From Prostheceraeus crozeri (lineage: Eukaryota; Platyhelminthes; Polycladida; Euryleptidae): a stretch of DNA of 64,000 nucleotides. Shown piece after piece: positions 1-11,024 of the stretch; within the stretch, counting starts at the first letter, position 1; the number at the start of each line of letters is the position of its first letter. The notes under the pieces were generated by a model. The model was not told where the DNA came from and searched no databases. It worked only from the letters and a program-made list of their open reading frames with translations. Made by a program: the position numbers and the translations under genes. Location: the NCBI GenBank assembly GCA_907163375.1, contig CAJQUW010007083.1, positions 311,644 to 375,643 of the forward strand. Reading direction: 5' to 3'.

Positions 1-1736
1 AACCGAACACGTTGTTTGCGTTGCATAAGGAAACTACTTATCACATACATAGCCTGGATAGGTAGACGTAACTTCAACAAAGATGACAGGATAACGTTAT
101 GAGCCAATTTGTCAAATGCCTTCGAGTAATCCAAAGTCAGGACACGCACAGCTCCCGATTTGTTGTCCAAAAAGTCAAGGATATAATGGTAGATGAGAGT
201 TGTAGCCGTTACTGTACCTTTTCCTTGATTAGGTATAAAAGCAAATTGATGAGAATTGAGTTTTGGTACCAGATAAGGCAAAATCCATTCTCTGAGAACA
301 ATCCTTTCAAACACTTTGGAAAGTACAGGAGATAAGGAAATAGGCCGAAAATGGGAAACGTTTTTAGAGTCGGGACATTTAGGAATTGGAATGACATTGG
401 CAAATTTGAACAGACGAGGAAAACTGCCAGAATGAAAGGATCTATTAAACAGATGGGCTATAACATCAGAAAGCACTTTTGAATTGTCCCTGAAAATCCA
501 ATAAGGGAGTTGGTCTGGACCACCATTGCCCTTCCTCAGGCGTGTAAGATAAAAGTCCATTTGATGACCCATCACGCATACAGGATGATCAGGTAGAGAA
601 TGATCTTCAAGATTAACGTCAGCATCAGCGAAATTCTGATTGTTGAATGAAGATGCGAAATATGAATTCAGCATATCGGCGGATAAGTCAGTAGGATAAC
701 TGGGCGATGGTTGATTTCTGGACATCTTCCGAATCACTTTCCAAGATTCACCAGCATTTCCAGAAGATAGAGCTCTTTTCAGATAATTGCGCTTCAAATA
801 AGCAATCCTTTCAATAACTAAGTTGCGAATCCTGTGATACTTAGCCATTTTATGTTTACAATATGCACGATCTCTTTCATTAATCAGCACTTTCAAAGAA
901 CTATCCATCCAAGATGGATCACAGCTGCGAATGCGAATAGTAATCCAAGGAAATGATGAATCAAAGAGATACCAAAGAACATTGTGAAATACCATCATAG
1001 CGAAATCCATGTCTTCATACTGATAAAGAATATCCCAATTGACTTTAGAGACCACGCTTTCAAAGTTCTGTTTGTTGCGTTTACAAAAATTACGAATCCG
1101 CTTCTTTGTAACAATAGTCTTTTTTCTATCATTAGGGGACCACATGACCACTGCATGGTCAGATCTTCCAATTGGAGGAGATACCTTGGCTTCGACTTCA
1201 GAATTTATATTGGTAAAGATTTGATCTAAGACTCTGTTGCCACGCGTATGAGAATATACGACTCTCTTCAAGCCAAAGGCTGCTTCCAACTCATCAATGT
1301 TATCAATCATACCGTTAAAGTCACCACATAAGATAACATGGAAAGGTGATGAAGTGATAGATGACGCAGTGTAATCCATTATATTTGTGATGCACAGAAC
1401 AGCGTCGTCATTCTTAGTAACATTCCTCCAAAACGGGTGGTAAACAGTGATCAGAAGGATAGAGTCATTGGGTAGCCATACAGGTAGGATCTCACTATCA
1501 CATGTAGACAAATGAGGAACAGAGATAGCAGATTTAGCGTTGAAAGGCATTTTGTTAGAGATAAAAATCACTATACCGCCACCATGGATATTTCGATCAC
1601 GACGGGCGATAGAATAATCCGGTATGGAGATGCTAGAAGTAGGAGTTGAATCGTCGAGCCAGGTCTCTGTAAACACAGCAATAGAAGGCGTCATGTTTTT
1701 GATTTTCAAGTCAACTTCATCCATTTTGTTACTCAT
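1..1736 (-). CDS. LINE A endonuclease-reverse transcriptase ORF, partial at the left window edge
   Basis: Reading leftwards from an ATG at 1736, the frame stays open to base 1 with no stop that I could find, so about 578 codons are visible and the gene continues outside the window. The N-terminal half is an APE-type endonuclease: TETWLDD, the GGGIVIF stretch, LCGDFNG, and the GRSDHAVV motif that holds the catalytic Asp-His pair. The second half begins a reverse transcriptase, with RPISLSPVLSKVFERIV near 300-350 and motif A, LDYSKAFDKLAHN, near 60-90. The YxDD motif is beyond the edge. The frame is also open upstream to about 1995, but those codons may include flanking DNA. The protein would nick target DNA and prime reverse transcription of the element's own RNA. 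The arrangement resembles CR1/Jockey-type LINEs; the exact clade is inference. Confidence 0.82.
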   Translation of the reverse strand, partial: MSNKMDEVDLKIKNMTPSIAVFTETWLDDSTPTSSISIPDYSIARRDRNIHGGGIVIFISNKMPFNAKSAISVPHLSTCDSEILPVWLPNDSILLITVYHPFWRNVTKNDDAVLCITNIMDYTASSITSSPFHVILCGDFNGMIDNIDELEAAFGLKRVVYSHTRGNRVLDQIFTNINSEVEAKVSPPIGRSDHAVVMWSPNDRKKTIVTKKRIRNFCKRNKQNFESVVSKVNWDILYQYEDMDFAMMVFHNVLWYLFDSSFPWITIRIRSCDPSWMDSSLKVLINERDRAYCKHKMAKYHRIRNLVIERIAYLKRNYLKRALSSGNAGESWKVIRKMSRNQPSPSYPTDLSADMLNSYFASSFNNQNFADADVNLEDHSLPDHPVCVMGHQMDFYLTRLRKGNGGPDQLPYWIFRDNSKVLSDVIAHLFNRSFHSGSFPRLFKFANVIPIPKCPDSKNVSHFRPISLSPVLSKVFERIVLREWILPYLVPKLNSHQFAFIPNQGKGTVTATTLIYHYILDFLDNKSGAVRVLTLDYSKAFDKLAHNVILSSLLKLRLPIQAMYVISSFLMQRKQRVR

Positions 1737-1965
1737 AGATCTCAAATTTGTAAGAAGGACAGACGGAAGCTCCTTTACCGGGCGACCTTTACGTTGAGCC
1801 AAAACATCCTGCGTCGTAGAGCAAGAAATTAAATTCTTCAAATTAACATCCTTGACATTTCGCCGCACGCAGCTCACGACATGGGAAGTAATCCTCACCG
1901 GTATGGGATGAGCGATGGGCGCAGTAGAGAAAGGCTGGTGTTTTGGCACAGGAGACTGTACATGT

Positions 1966-2448
1966 AATTGGGGAAGCTTGGCCGAGGAAGTGAGGTAAAT
2001 TCAAGTTGCATGACAAATTGGAAGACGAAAATTTATTGAAATTGCCAACAATATAAACATAAGGTTACATTTATTATCAATAAATCCGTCAACATTCGAA
2101 ATTACAAAATTTTCAATTTCTTGCAGCAAACTAACTGATAAGTTTGGTGGAATGTGCAAGTACACAAGTAAAATTCCATTCGACGGTAGCAAGACCCAGA
2201 TTGATTCAAAAAATTCAGGATGATTTGATACAGGGAGTTTAATTACATTCACAAAGTATTTTGGTGGTACAAGCATACACCGCCACTCATTCTATTAAGA
2301 CGGTCGGCTCTCAGCACAGAGAAAAAAGGTACTGATATCAAGGAATCTGGGATGTTCTCATTCAACCATATCTCAGTTACGCAATGTATTTGAGGTTGTT
2401 TGCTCGATACGAAAGCACGCAATTCATCGATCTTCATTAAGATGGATC
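1966..2448 (-). pseudogene. LINE B endonuclease fragment, proximal half (split by hAT)
   Basis: Minus-strand reading gives a second, different APE-type endonuclease: KIDELRAFVSSKQPQIHCVTEIWLNENIP, then a GGVCLYVPPKYF stretch and a decayed GDFN-like block (GNFNKFSSSNLS) near 2000. At least two frame changes interrupt it, near 2275 and 2040. LINE A starts at about 1966, and LINE B has no RT of its own left here, so LINE A probably inserted into it or truncated it. The first codons of the domain lie beyond the hAT element, at 6334-6405. It is a broken fragment with no intact product. Confidence 0.7.
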
Positions 2449-5400
2449 CAGGGGTGTAGTGGGGCCGGGGCGGGGCGGGCGCCGCCCCGGCAGCGTTTTT
2501 CATGGCGGCCCGCCACCAATGTTGATCCTTTATTTAATGATAATAGAATATTTTTGGCTATTTTACTATTTGGCCATTGAAAATTTCATGTGTGTAATTG
2601 CATTTCGATGTTTAAGTTATCATAAACAATTTACCATATCATACTTGTAGTCTTGATTTCGTCATCTAACTTTTCAATGGGCAATAACTGTTGGAAGTTG
2701 ACATCAGTCATAACACGTATTTTTCTCTAACCTGTGAAATCCATTAACATGCATTTTGTCAGTATCCTAATTGAAACACACATCATGCTCCATACTCCAA
2801 ACTTATCAATGCAATCAACATTAAAATAAAATCAAGTGTTTTGCAAGACATTGGCAAGAAGCTTCCTGTTTACACAACAGCGATACCTCTCGTCATGCAC
2901 TTCTTATGCGGATATTCGTTGATGTGATTCTCATTACCTCCTCTCATCAGAGTTGAGGCAAAATCCAAGTCAATCATTGTTTCATTTTGGAATCTGTCAA
3001 CGGCGTCAAAGCTCACTTCTTTCACACATTTCATACGCAAAGTACGTTCCTCTCGTCAGCTCTTAAAATGAAACGCAGGAATACAGAAGAAAAGTGCATT
3101 ACTGATTTTTTTACGCCAAATCCGAAGAGACCAAGGACTGAGCTTCGCACACCATTAATAAGCGATCCACAAAATCCAACTTCCTCCCAGAATCAAACGA
3201 GCGATTCAACGTCGACATCTACACCATCTGTGGTGAGCAATTATGTGTTTTACCATTAATAATACAAAACCTTGAATTTTTTTAAAACATATGAAACACA
3301 ATTAGATTTAGTTTTTTACGTTAATTCAATTGCTAGGACCAAGGAACGTTTTCTGAGCATTACTTTTTACAAAACATAACTGTTAGGTATATGCCAATGA
3401 ATATTCAATTTGAAATGATAATTGTAAAACTCCTAAAGACGTTACATTGTTTTAGTATTTTCTGAATGTTTAAACACGCGATATTCTAATGAATATTAAT
3501 AATAGGATATTAAAATAGTTTGTAGATTTCTTGTACTTTAAACTTAACTCAAATTTGACACGCCATCAAAACTTACATTTCAACTTACTTCAACAGAGTT
3601 TGTACCATTTATATTACACTTCATAGTTATACGTATGTGCTTTTCAATAGAGTTACAAGTGGTCCCCGGTAATTGATGAGTATTACATGTAGATGTCTAG
3701 TTGATGAAATAGTTGACTAAGTATCATAACTCACTTACGTAATTAAAGAATACCATTTAGGTGTATCTCTAAGAAGAGGTTTTCCTTTTCAGAATCAATG
3801 GCCTACAGTATGGTCTGAAAGGTCTGGAAGGAGAAGATGGAACTGTACCCTTGGTTGACATGCTCTGGTGGGAAATTAGGCTGCGCTGCATGTATTGATG
3901 TTGGTAATACACACGGAAGAACAGTATCAGGATCGTCAGTATCTATGCCATGGATGCAATCAGAAATAGGTGCAACGGGTGACTCTCGAGAAAAACAGTT
4001 GAAATCCCTTCGAAAAAAGATAAGCAGCCATGCATTGTCCCATGCACACGAAGCGTGTTTAAGAGTTTTTAATGACGCTAAGAAGCAAATTATGGAAAAT
4101 ATTATAGACCGAATGAATTTATCAGATATTGAGACTACAACAAGGGTTTTTAGGACCGCTTATTATATGTCAAAGCAAGACCGCCCTTACAGTGACCATA
4201 CAGATCTTTTAGAGCTCCAAGTTCTGAATGGGATCGACATAGGATCAGGCCTGAGGTCTCGTTTCAGCGCGACAGCCATAATTGATCACATAGCAAGTGT
4301 GATGAAAAGTACAATTTTTAAGAAAATTGTGGGATTAGGACGGAAAATATCTGTTCTTGTAGATGAAAGCACTGCTTTTGGGAAGTCTGTTCTCATCGTT
4401 TACCTTAAAAGTCCAGATTTCAGAGAACGAGTCTGACTCTGAATTCTTTTTCCTGGACTTGATTGAGTTACCAGCGCAGAATTCTCAAGCCATTATGGAT
4501 GCACTTTGTAGCTGTTTGGAAAAATATGGATTTTCCTATGCCTATCTAGAGGCTCACCTTCTTGCATTTGCCAGTGACAGAGCTAGTGTTATGCTAGGTA
4601 GGAAAGCTGGTGTTGGCACCCTTCTTAAGCAAAAGTTGCCCCGAATAGTTTGTGGCACTGTCTAAATCATAGATTAGAACTAGCGGTGGGAGATGCCGTT
4701 AATGAAGTACATGGTATGAGTCATTTTCAGATTTTTATTGGAAATCATTGTACAGTACTTCTCCAAAAAATATTCGCGAGCTGCAACAATGTGCGACCTC
4801 TCTTGAAGAAAATTTGCTTAAGATCGGAAAGATTTTTGATATACGTTGGGTATCTAGCTCTTTTCGGACTGTGAGAGCAGTTTTAAACAACTACGAGTCG
4901 TTGTATGAGCATTTCATGGCATGCCATATTGACAGTAATCGCACGGGCAGTGAAAGACAGTCCTTTAAAGGATTGTCTAACAAACTATCTTCCACTCAAT
5001 TTCTGCTGGAACTGGCCGCAATGCACGATGCCCTATTTGAACTTTCCGAATTATTGTGTATTCTTCAGGATAGGAAAACGACGGTGGACAAAGCAGATAG
5101 AGCTGTCCTTCGAACTATCTATCGTTTTCAAGTGATGAAAGATAGACCAGGTACACAAGTAGTTCAGGCCAAACAGTCAATCAGAGACATGCGGTATGGT
5201 AATGTACCTTTACATGCGAACGATCGGTCGGTCCAATTCAACTGTAATCAGTTCTTAACGAGTCTAATAAATTACATGAATGCGCGTTTGTTCAATGTCA
5301 AGGATGAAAATGCCGGAAGATCCTAGAATGCTCAAATTGGCCAGAAACCCCAAATTTAGATTACGGTAAAGCAGTATTGATAAGTCTATGTCAGAGAGTT

Positions 5401-6325
5401 CAAATAAATATTTCGGAACCATTGATTTGCAGTGACTTCAATGATTATATTGAGAATCTTGGCAGAGGACGAATGCCGACTTATTTGCGTCAACTAAAGA
5501 GTTGTATCGATGTTGTACCCTGCACTGTAAACTCCTCACCACGAAAGCTGCCACGAACTCGCCACGAAACTCGCCACGAATGTAGTACTGCTGAGTGCGA
5601 GCGCGGCTTCAGTGCCATGAACATTATATACACCGACCTTCGTAACAAATTCTTAGTGAAGAATGTTTCGTCTTTGATGTTCATCAAGCTGCAAGGTCCA
5701 CCACTCAACCAATGGAAACCGAATGAATATGTCCTTTCGTGGCTTCGAAATCATCGATCAGCAACCGACACGCAAACTAGAGTGGCAACTTCACGTGATA
5801 CATCGAAGTCAGGATTGTGGGATTTTTTTTTGAATATCAGTACATGTAATATAACTTCATTGACTTCTTGATCGTCGTTTTCCATTTCATTATTGAATAA
5901 TATATCTAAGTCTACATTCTTATCATAGGCATACAGGCTAGGATAAATTGTACAAGATACCAGCAGTATTCGTTAAAATGCATATTGTAAGGACTACTTA
6001 CTGTTTGTACGCCTGAGTTCATCAACTTTATTTGTCAGTCTATTTCTAGTCGAGTCCTTGTTATCGTCCTTTAAATAAGTATTGAACTGTTACGCATGGT
6101 CAATAGCTATCAAGTAGTCCTACACTTTTAGGGAGCTACTGGTAAATGAATGATAGTTCAATCTTACACATTTAGATGTAGGTCATCATAAGTAAAAATA
6201 ACGCTAAGTTACAAGATGGTATGTCTGGATAAATTCATGTAGGTCAACCAACATCAAGTTTTTTTGTGAATAAGGTCGAGAGCGATGACCGCCCCGCCAC
6301 CTCTGTAAATAGGACTACACCCCTG
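2449..6325 (+). mobile_element. hAT DNA transposon, 3877 bp, with 8-bp target duplication
   Basis: The ends carry perfect 12-bp inverted repeats, CAGGGGTGTAGT at 2449-2460 and its complement at 6314-6325. Just inside, both ends are GC-rich (GGGGCGGGGC on the left, CCGCCCCGCC on the right). The sequence gatggatc flanks it at 2441-2448 and again at 6326-6333, the 8-bp target duplication typical of hAT elements. It landed in the endonuclease region of LINE B. The element holds a transposase gene on the plus strand, now broken. The perfect duplication suggests a moderately recent insertion, but the transposase frame breaks argue that it no longer moves by itself. Confidence 0.93.
3068..5871 (+). 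pseudogene. hAT transposase (KIAA1586/ZBED-like group), broken
   Basis: A first exon (ATG 3068) encodes MKRRNTEEKCITDFFTPNPK and ends at a GTGAGC donor at 3233. A pyrimidine-rich acceptor ends at 3792. The body shows WPTVWSERSG, a degenerate zinc-binding block (LGCAACIDV), WMQSEIGATGDSREKQLKSL, LVDEST (first catalytic Asp), FASDRASVMLG (second), WHCLNHRLELAVGDAV, and the C-terminal dimerisation block CERGFSAMNIIYTDLRNKF with the catalytic Glu. The order matches hAT transposases related to KIAA1586. The frame changes near 3830, near 4430, near 4660 and near 4740, and again between 5326 and 5377, so no full protein is made. The splice sites are predicted from sequence only. Confidence 0.85.
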
Positions 6326-6333
6326 GATGGATC

Positions 6334-6405
6334 TGATGTTGAGAAGAGCAAGGTTTGGTAAGTAGAAGCAGAGATGAACGCTGTCATCCAACGCAAAATT
6401 TTATC
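6334..6405 (-). pseudogene. LINE B endonuclease fragment, distal piece (right of hAT)
   Basis: Reading leftwards, this short stretch encodes YLPNLALLNIRSI, the usual opening of a LINE endonuclease (compare N-x-RS in related elements). It is followed, across the hAT insertion and one copy of the 8-bp duplication, by LMKIDELRAFV on the other side. The match of frame and content across the gap shows that one LINE fragment was split. Nothing recognisable remains further right. Confidence 0.65.
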
Positions 6406-8077
6406 AGTCATGTCTGAATGCCAAGAGAATAACCTGGTGAAATCATTGTTTGATTAAGTCTTCCTTTGTTTTAACTTGGCGAAAAATTTAGGGAATTATG
6501 CGTAAGCAAACTTGGCTATCAATAATAACTTATCTCTGTTAAGATGGAAATTTGAATTAATGGAACAAAAGCTAAATTTCTTTGTGATAGATGTCAGCAT
6601 TTGTATTAAGTGAGTTTTAAAACATGAAATGCGGAACATGAGTGATAGTCATAGTGAGAAGGGAGAAATCTGATGCTTTTGTTGTCATCAGCTCACATTT
6701 TCTGCAACATTATTGCCACGTTTACTTCATGAATTGATCAATAAATTCTTACAGGATAAATTTTGTGAAGAGTGACACGTATGTCGATGCTAAAATGACA
6801 CCGATGAAAAGCTGCAATCGATGATTACTTTGCAATTAAAACAAGTTTTCTATCATACTTCAGCCATGTTCAGATTATCAACTGGAGACCATAAACTCAG
6901 AAATCCGACTTCTCGATTTTGTTTTAATTTAGAATTGATAAAATTTTTTTGCTCGTTTATGCACTAATCTAACGTAAATGTTGTTAGATATTGTAATAAT
7001 CACATGAGTGAAACAAGCAATAGCTGCATATTCTTTTCCTAATCCTGGGATTCCAATATCTATTGGCCCAAGAGTACTACAGGTATTTCAAAATTTTATA
7101 TACGTATAAGGCCGACCGGGTCTTTTTGACCCGAAGACGCTTAGACCAGAAATGTGTGCGCCGACTAATTCTTTGCTTCTTTTGATTTAGCAAGCAGATG
7201 AAGTGAGCACGACTGCTTTACGTAGGTACTATGAGAAGTAGCAAAAAAGAAATACCAAGCAAATTTTTCCAAAAATCCCATGAGAAATACTCGAGTAGAC
7301 CTACATCCCTGTGGGAACGCATCTTGCTAATATCAACAGATTATCTGGCGAGGTAGCGATTTTGTGGATAATTTTTGAAGGTTCATTTTCATGTAAAAAC
7401 TATCTCCGCATGTGAAAATGGTCATCATCTATCCAAAAACATGTGTAAAATTAAAAAACGACAGTTGGCGAAAAAGTTGCTATAATTGGTTGGTAGATAT
7501 TTGTTTGCTATTGCGAGTTGATTTTTCGCCAACCGGCGAAATCGTGGATATTGTAGCAACTAATTAGTGGTAAGTAGTAATGTTCGTATATTACCTTCGC
7601 ATGAACATATATTGTATACTCAGTCTGATCTGATAAAAAGGGATTTTTTTTAATTCACGAAGGCTTAAACTAAAAAAGCATTTATCTTCCATAAATGTCG
7701 CAGTAAATACTATGATATTATTCAAATATTTGTCATTGTTGTAAATTGTTGAATGTCAAGAGATGTTATGAAAATTGATTTATGCGGATTCTCTATATTC
7801 TTATCATTATCAAAGAATGACAGTCTGCACTTATTTCTTAAATAGATTAGCCTCATGTGGGGGATAGTGAGGAGGTGAGGGAGAAAATAGAGTCTCGGCT
7901 GTAGAGGCGGATTACTAAAGAAAATAAGAGAGAAAGTCAAAAGTAAAAGGTGACATGTAGAGCACGAATTGTCGGCGGCGAACTTCGCCAGCTAATATCC
8001 CGCAAATATGACTGAACTGTAGCATGATATTCTGCAGCTGACATTCGCCAGTTTTTCGCAAGATTCGTTCCCACAGG
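6406..8077. other. no gene seen; two short inverted matches
   Basis: No coding stretch here shows a recognisable domain. One notable pair is present: ccctgtgggaacgcatcttgc at 7309-7329 recurs, inverted and with one mismatch, at 8057-8077, right where the RT-related fragment starts. The sequence is otherwise AT-rich and unremarkable. Confidence 0.5.
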
Positions 8078-8888
8078 GTATGGACAAAGAACATGTTCGA
8101 GCTCTTGAATTGAGTGTGATGAGAGGTGCATCAAGTTGACTCGCTACTCTTCCTTTGAAATCGGAAGATTTTACATTGAATAAAAGGGAATTTTTTGACA
8201 CAATCAACATTCTATATAGATGGAAGCCAAAGTTCCTGCTGTCAAGCTGTGCATGTGGTAAACCATTTGATGTTGATCATGCGATGTCATGTTTGAAAGG
8301 CGGCTTCATTCACCAACGACATGATAACTTAAGGGATCTTTTCCGTTATCTAATGAAAAATATTTTCAATGATGTTCAGATAGAGCCTCATCTACAACCT
8401 TTGACTGGTGAAGTTTTCAATAAGAGTGCGAATATTGCAGACGATGCCCGTGTAGATGTGAGTGCACGCAGCTTTTTTCGATCAAAGGTCAACGCGCATT
8501 TTTTGACGTGAGGGCTTTCAGCCCCTTTGCGAAAAGTCATTTGAGTCAAAAGCTGAAAATCGCGTTCCACAACAATGAATCGGAGAAGAAGCGACAGTAT
8601 AACCGTCGAATAATTGAAGTAGAACACGGTTCCTTTACAGCACTCGTCTTTACTCCTTACGGTGGATGTGGAAGGGAGACCAACAAAGTGATTTGCATTC
8701 TAGCTGAACATCTAGCAGAAAAGAGAACCATCGATCTGAGCAAAGTCACTCAATGGATCCGAGCAAAGATCTCCTTCCACCTTGTGAAATCTGCGGTGCT
8801 ATGCCTTCGAGGTTCTCGTGGGAAACCTCACATTCCGATCTTGACAATGTTGAGATTTGGAGCTAACTTACATAACTTCAATTTGTAA
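8078..8888 (+). pseudogene. C-terminal fragment of a reverse-transcriptase element
   Basis: The reading MDKEHVRALELSVMRGASS, then CACGKPFDVDHAMSC, GGFIHQRHDNLRDLF, IEPHLQPLTGE, ANIADDARVDVSAR, FSPFAKSHL, EKKRQYNRRIIEVEHGSFTALVF, TPYGGCGRET and KISFHLVKSAVLCLRGSRG is the conserved C-terminal module found after reverse transcriptases in many cnidarian, sponge and fish repeat proteins. It has a Cys/His cluster, an RHD/RHN motif and a D..E-type core like a restriction-like nuclease. It resembles, at a distance, the C-terminus of the intact LINE at 18.6-21.7 kb (C-x2-C..H..C, RHN, PAD). It is interrupted a few times and lacks the RT domain. The parent family is not certain. Confidence 0.7.
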
Positions 8889-9929
8889 TGAAAATCTTTT
8901 GTACCTTATTTTTTTATGGTTGTGGCTTGAAGATGTTTGTCGAAAATATAATATTTACTTCTTAATAAGCATCCTAACTAAGCGGAAATTAAGCTGATTG
9001 TCAAGGGAATTTCATGAACCGTATTTTAATGGAAGTCTTCATAAAAAAGTCGCGATATCATTCATGCTTTCTTTGCTGGAATTTCAAGTTTTTGATTCAA
9101 TTTTCACCGGCATGATTTTATGATTCGATCACTAAATTCATGTTTCATTTCTTCAATCTGAATGGTGATGTGGACCCATCTACATCTTTCAAAGTTAATT
9201 GAAATCATTATCTTTGATTCTGTGATTTTGCTCTGCCAGTGGCAGGTTGCCTGTGATATGATCTCGCTTAAGAAACTATTATTGAGGTTGAGCATGAAAG
9301 TAATAGGAACCCACCGAATTGCGAATTGAACAAACATTAAATCTCCAAGGCTGTCTTGACACTGAGAATCTGTGAAATACCATCATTCCTTCTGCATTAC
9401 AATCATGGTCACTCAATTCCGTGGTAGTTACTTCAAAACTGCAAAATTTGCATATCTGACATTTGGTGACAATACCACCTGCATCTCCCTCGAGTTCATT
9501 TAATAAAATCGAAAGTGTGTACACATTGGGCATTTAATAATTGCACTCTACCTAATATCCCCACTCTATGATGCTTTGGTGCTATTTCATGAAGTCCAAA
9601 CAAAAAATTGAGAGCTTTATTCTGTTTCTTATCTCAAAAATTTCGTGTGGGTTATAAATGGTTTTGCACATAGAAATCCGACTTTTTCGTTATTGACTAG
9701 AATGGAAAACAGCTTGTATCCTCCTTGTCATTTCCTTTTCTGCTCCTCTGTCTTCTCGCATAGATTCATAGATTGAAATATTTATTGGCAAAATACTATG
9801 CAAATGCTTGATCAGAAAAAATAAACGCTAATTTCTGAAAGTAAAGTGTTTGTAGGATCACCGCCGTGCACGTCGGTTGTCACTCAACAGTGACCGAGCG
9901 AGAACAAGTACTTGTAAAGCACTAAATAC
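8889..9929. other. no gene seen
   Basis: I see no convincing coding region, repeat array or RNA gene. The sequence is AT-rich. The short open frames at 9104-9337 and 9279-9533 on the minus strand show no known domain. Confidence 0.5.
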
Positions 9930-11016
9930 CAGTGGCGTCGCGTGCGCCCATACCATAGGCCTTTACTCGGCATTGGAATACTAATTCTATACCAGACATT
10001 TCTATGTTACAACATTAATTTCCATAAAAGTTGAATTTTTAATAACAATTTCCCGAACATTTTTTAAGGCCAAGTGAATGTGCACATGAGACGTGATTGC
10101 TCATGTCTCTTAACCGCCTTACTCAAGAAACTGATAACTATATCCCCTCTCTTTCCAGACTACATTTTCTCGAGAAAAAAGGAGGCTAGGTCAACAGTTT
10201 CTTTCTCATGGCCGGTCAGCCGCTCACATGTTTGAAATTTTGATGCATTAAAATGTCTTGTGTATTTCTTATTTCTTTCTCTGTGAGTAGGCTACTTTCA
10301 ATTTTTATATCAGGTGTTGGCACATTGCTTGACGGCTGTCATCTTTTCAATATATTCCCTTGGGACGAAAGGCGTGGTTATGATCTCATCTGCAGTACTA
10401 AACATAGCGTTACATCAGTCACGTAAAAATAAATTATGGAATTCTACCGAATCTGGGTGTTCGAGTCAGATGCATTACTCTGCATTCATTGGAGAACGCT
10501 CATCATCTGATGGCAGTCTTGTCTGAACGTCAACCATCTGCCACTGTTGACGTAGTGGCCTCTCTGACATAAAGCGAATCCAGGAATAATTGGGTTGCGC
10601 TTCCCTTACTATATTTAAGTACCGAGCCTCGATCAAGAATCGCGTAGAATTTCATTGCAAAAATTGGAGAAGGCAAAGCATTATGTCAATCGGAAAAGCC
10701 AATTTTGGCGGGGGCGCGTGCGCTTACCACCTCACACGCACACAACTCTCTTTCGCTCTGTCTGAACATCAATGCTTCGTCTGAACACACGACTAGCTTG
10801 TATGTCTAATTGTTCGAAGAAAACAGATTCGAGCACGTGCTGCAAAACTGTTCAATGAGATTGAGCGTCTGATTTTGAGTCGGAAAGCTGTGCACAGCTG
10901 TCACGAGAAGCTATCGAATTTAAATGAATGACGGCACTTTTCATTTTCATAATTGTTGGAAAATTATTTTTTGAGGATGCGCCGAAGGCCTCGCAGGTAC
11001 GGAGAAGACGCCACTG
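9930..11016. mobile_element. non-autonomous hAT-like element, 1087 bp
   Basis: CAGTGGCGTC at 9930-9939 matches, inverted, GACGCCACTG at 11007-11016. The flanks are ctaaatac (9922-9929) and gtaaatac (11017-11024), an 8-bp duplication with one mismatch. CAGTGGCGT-type ends with an 8-bp duplication are typical of hAT elements. No transposase reading is visible inside, so it depends on a relative. The motif GTCTGAAC recurs inside near 10522, 10759 and 10780, a possible subterminal repeat. Confidence 0.8.
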
Positions 11017-11024
11017 GTAAATAC

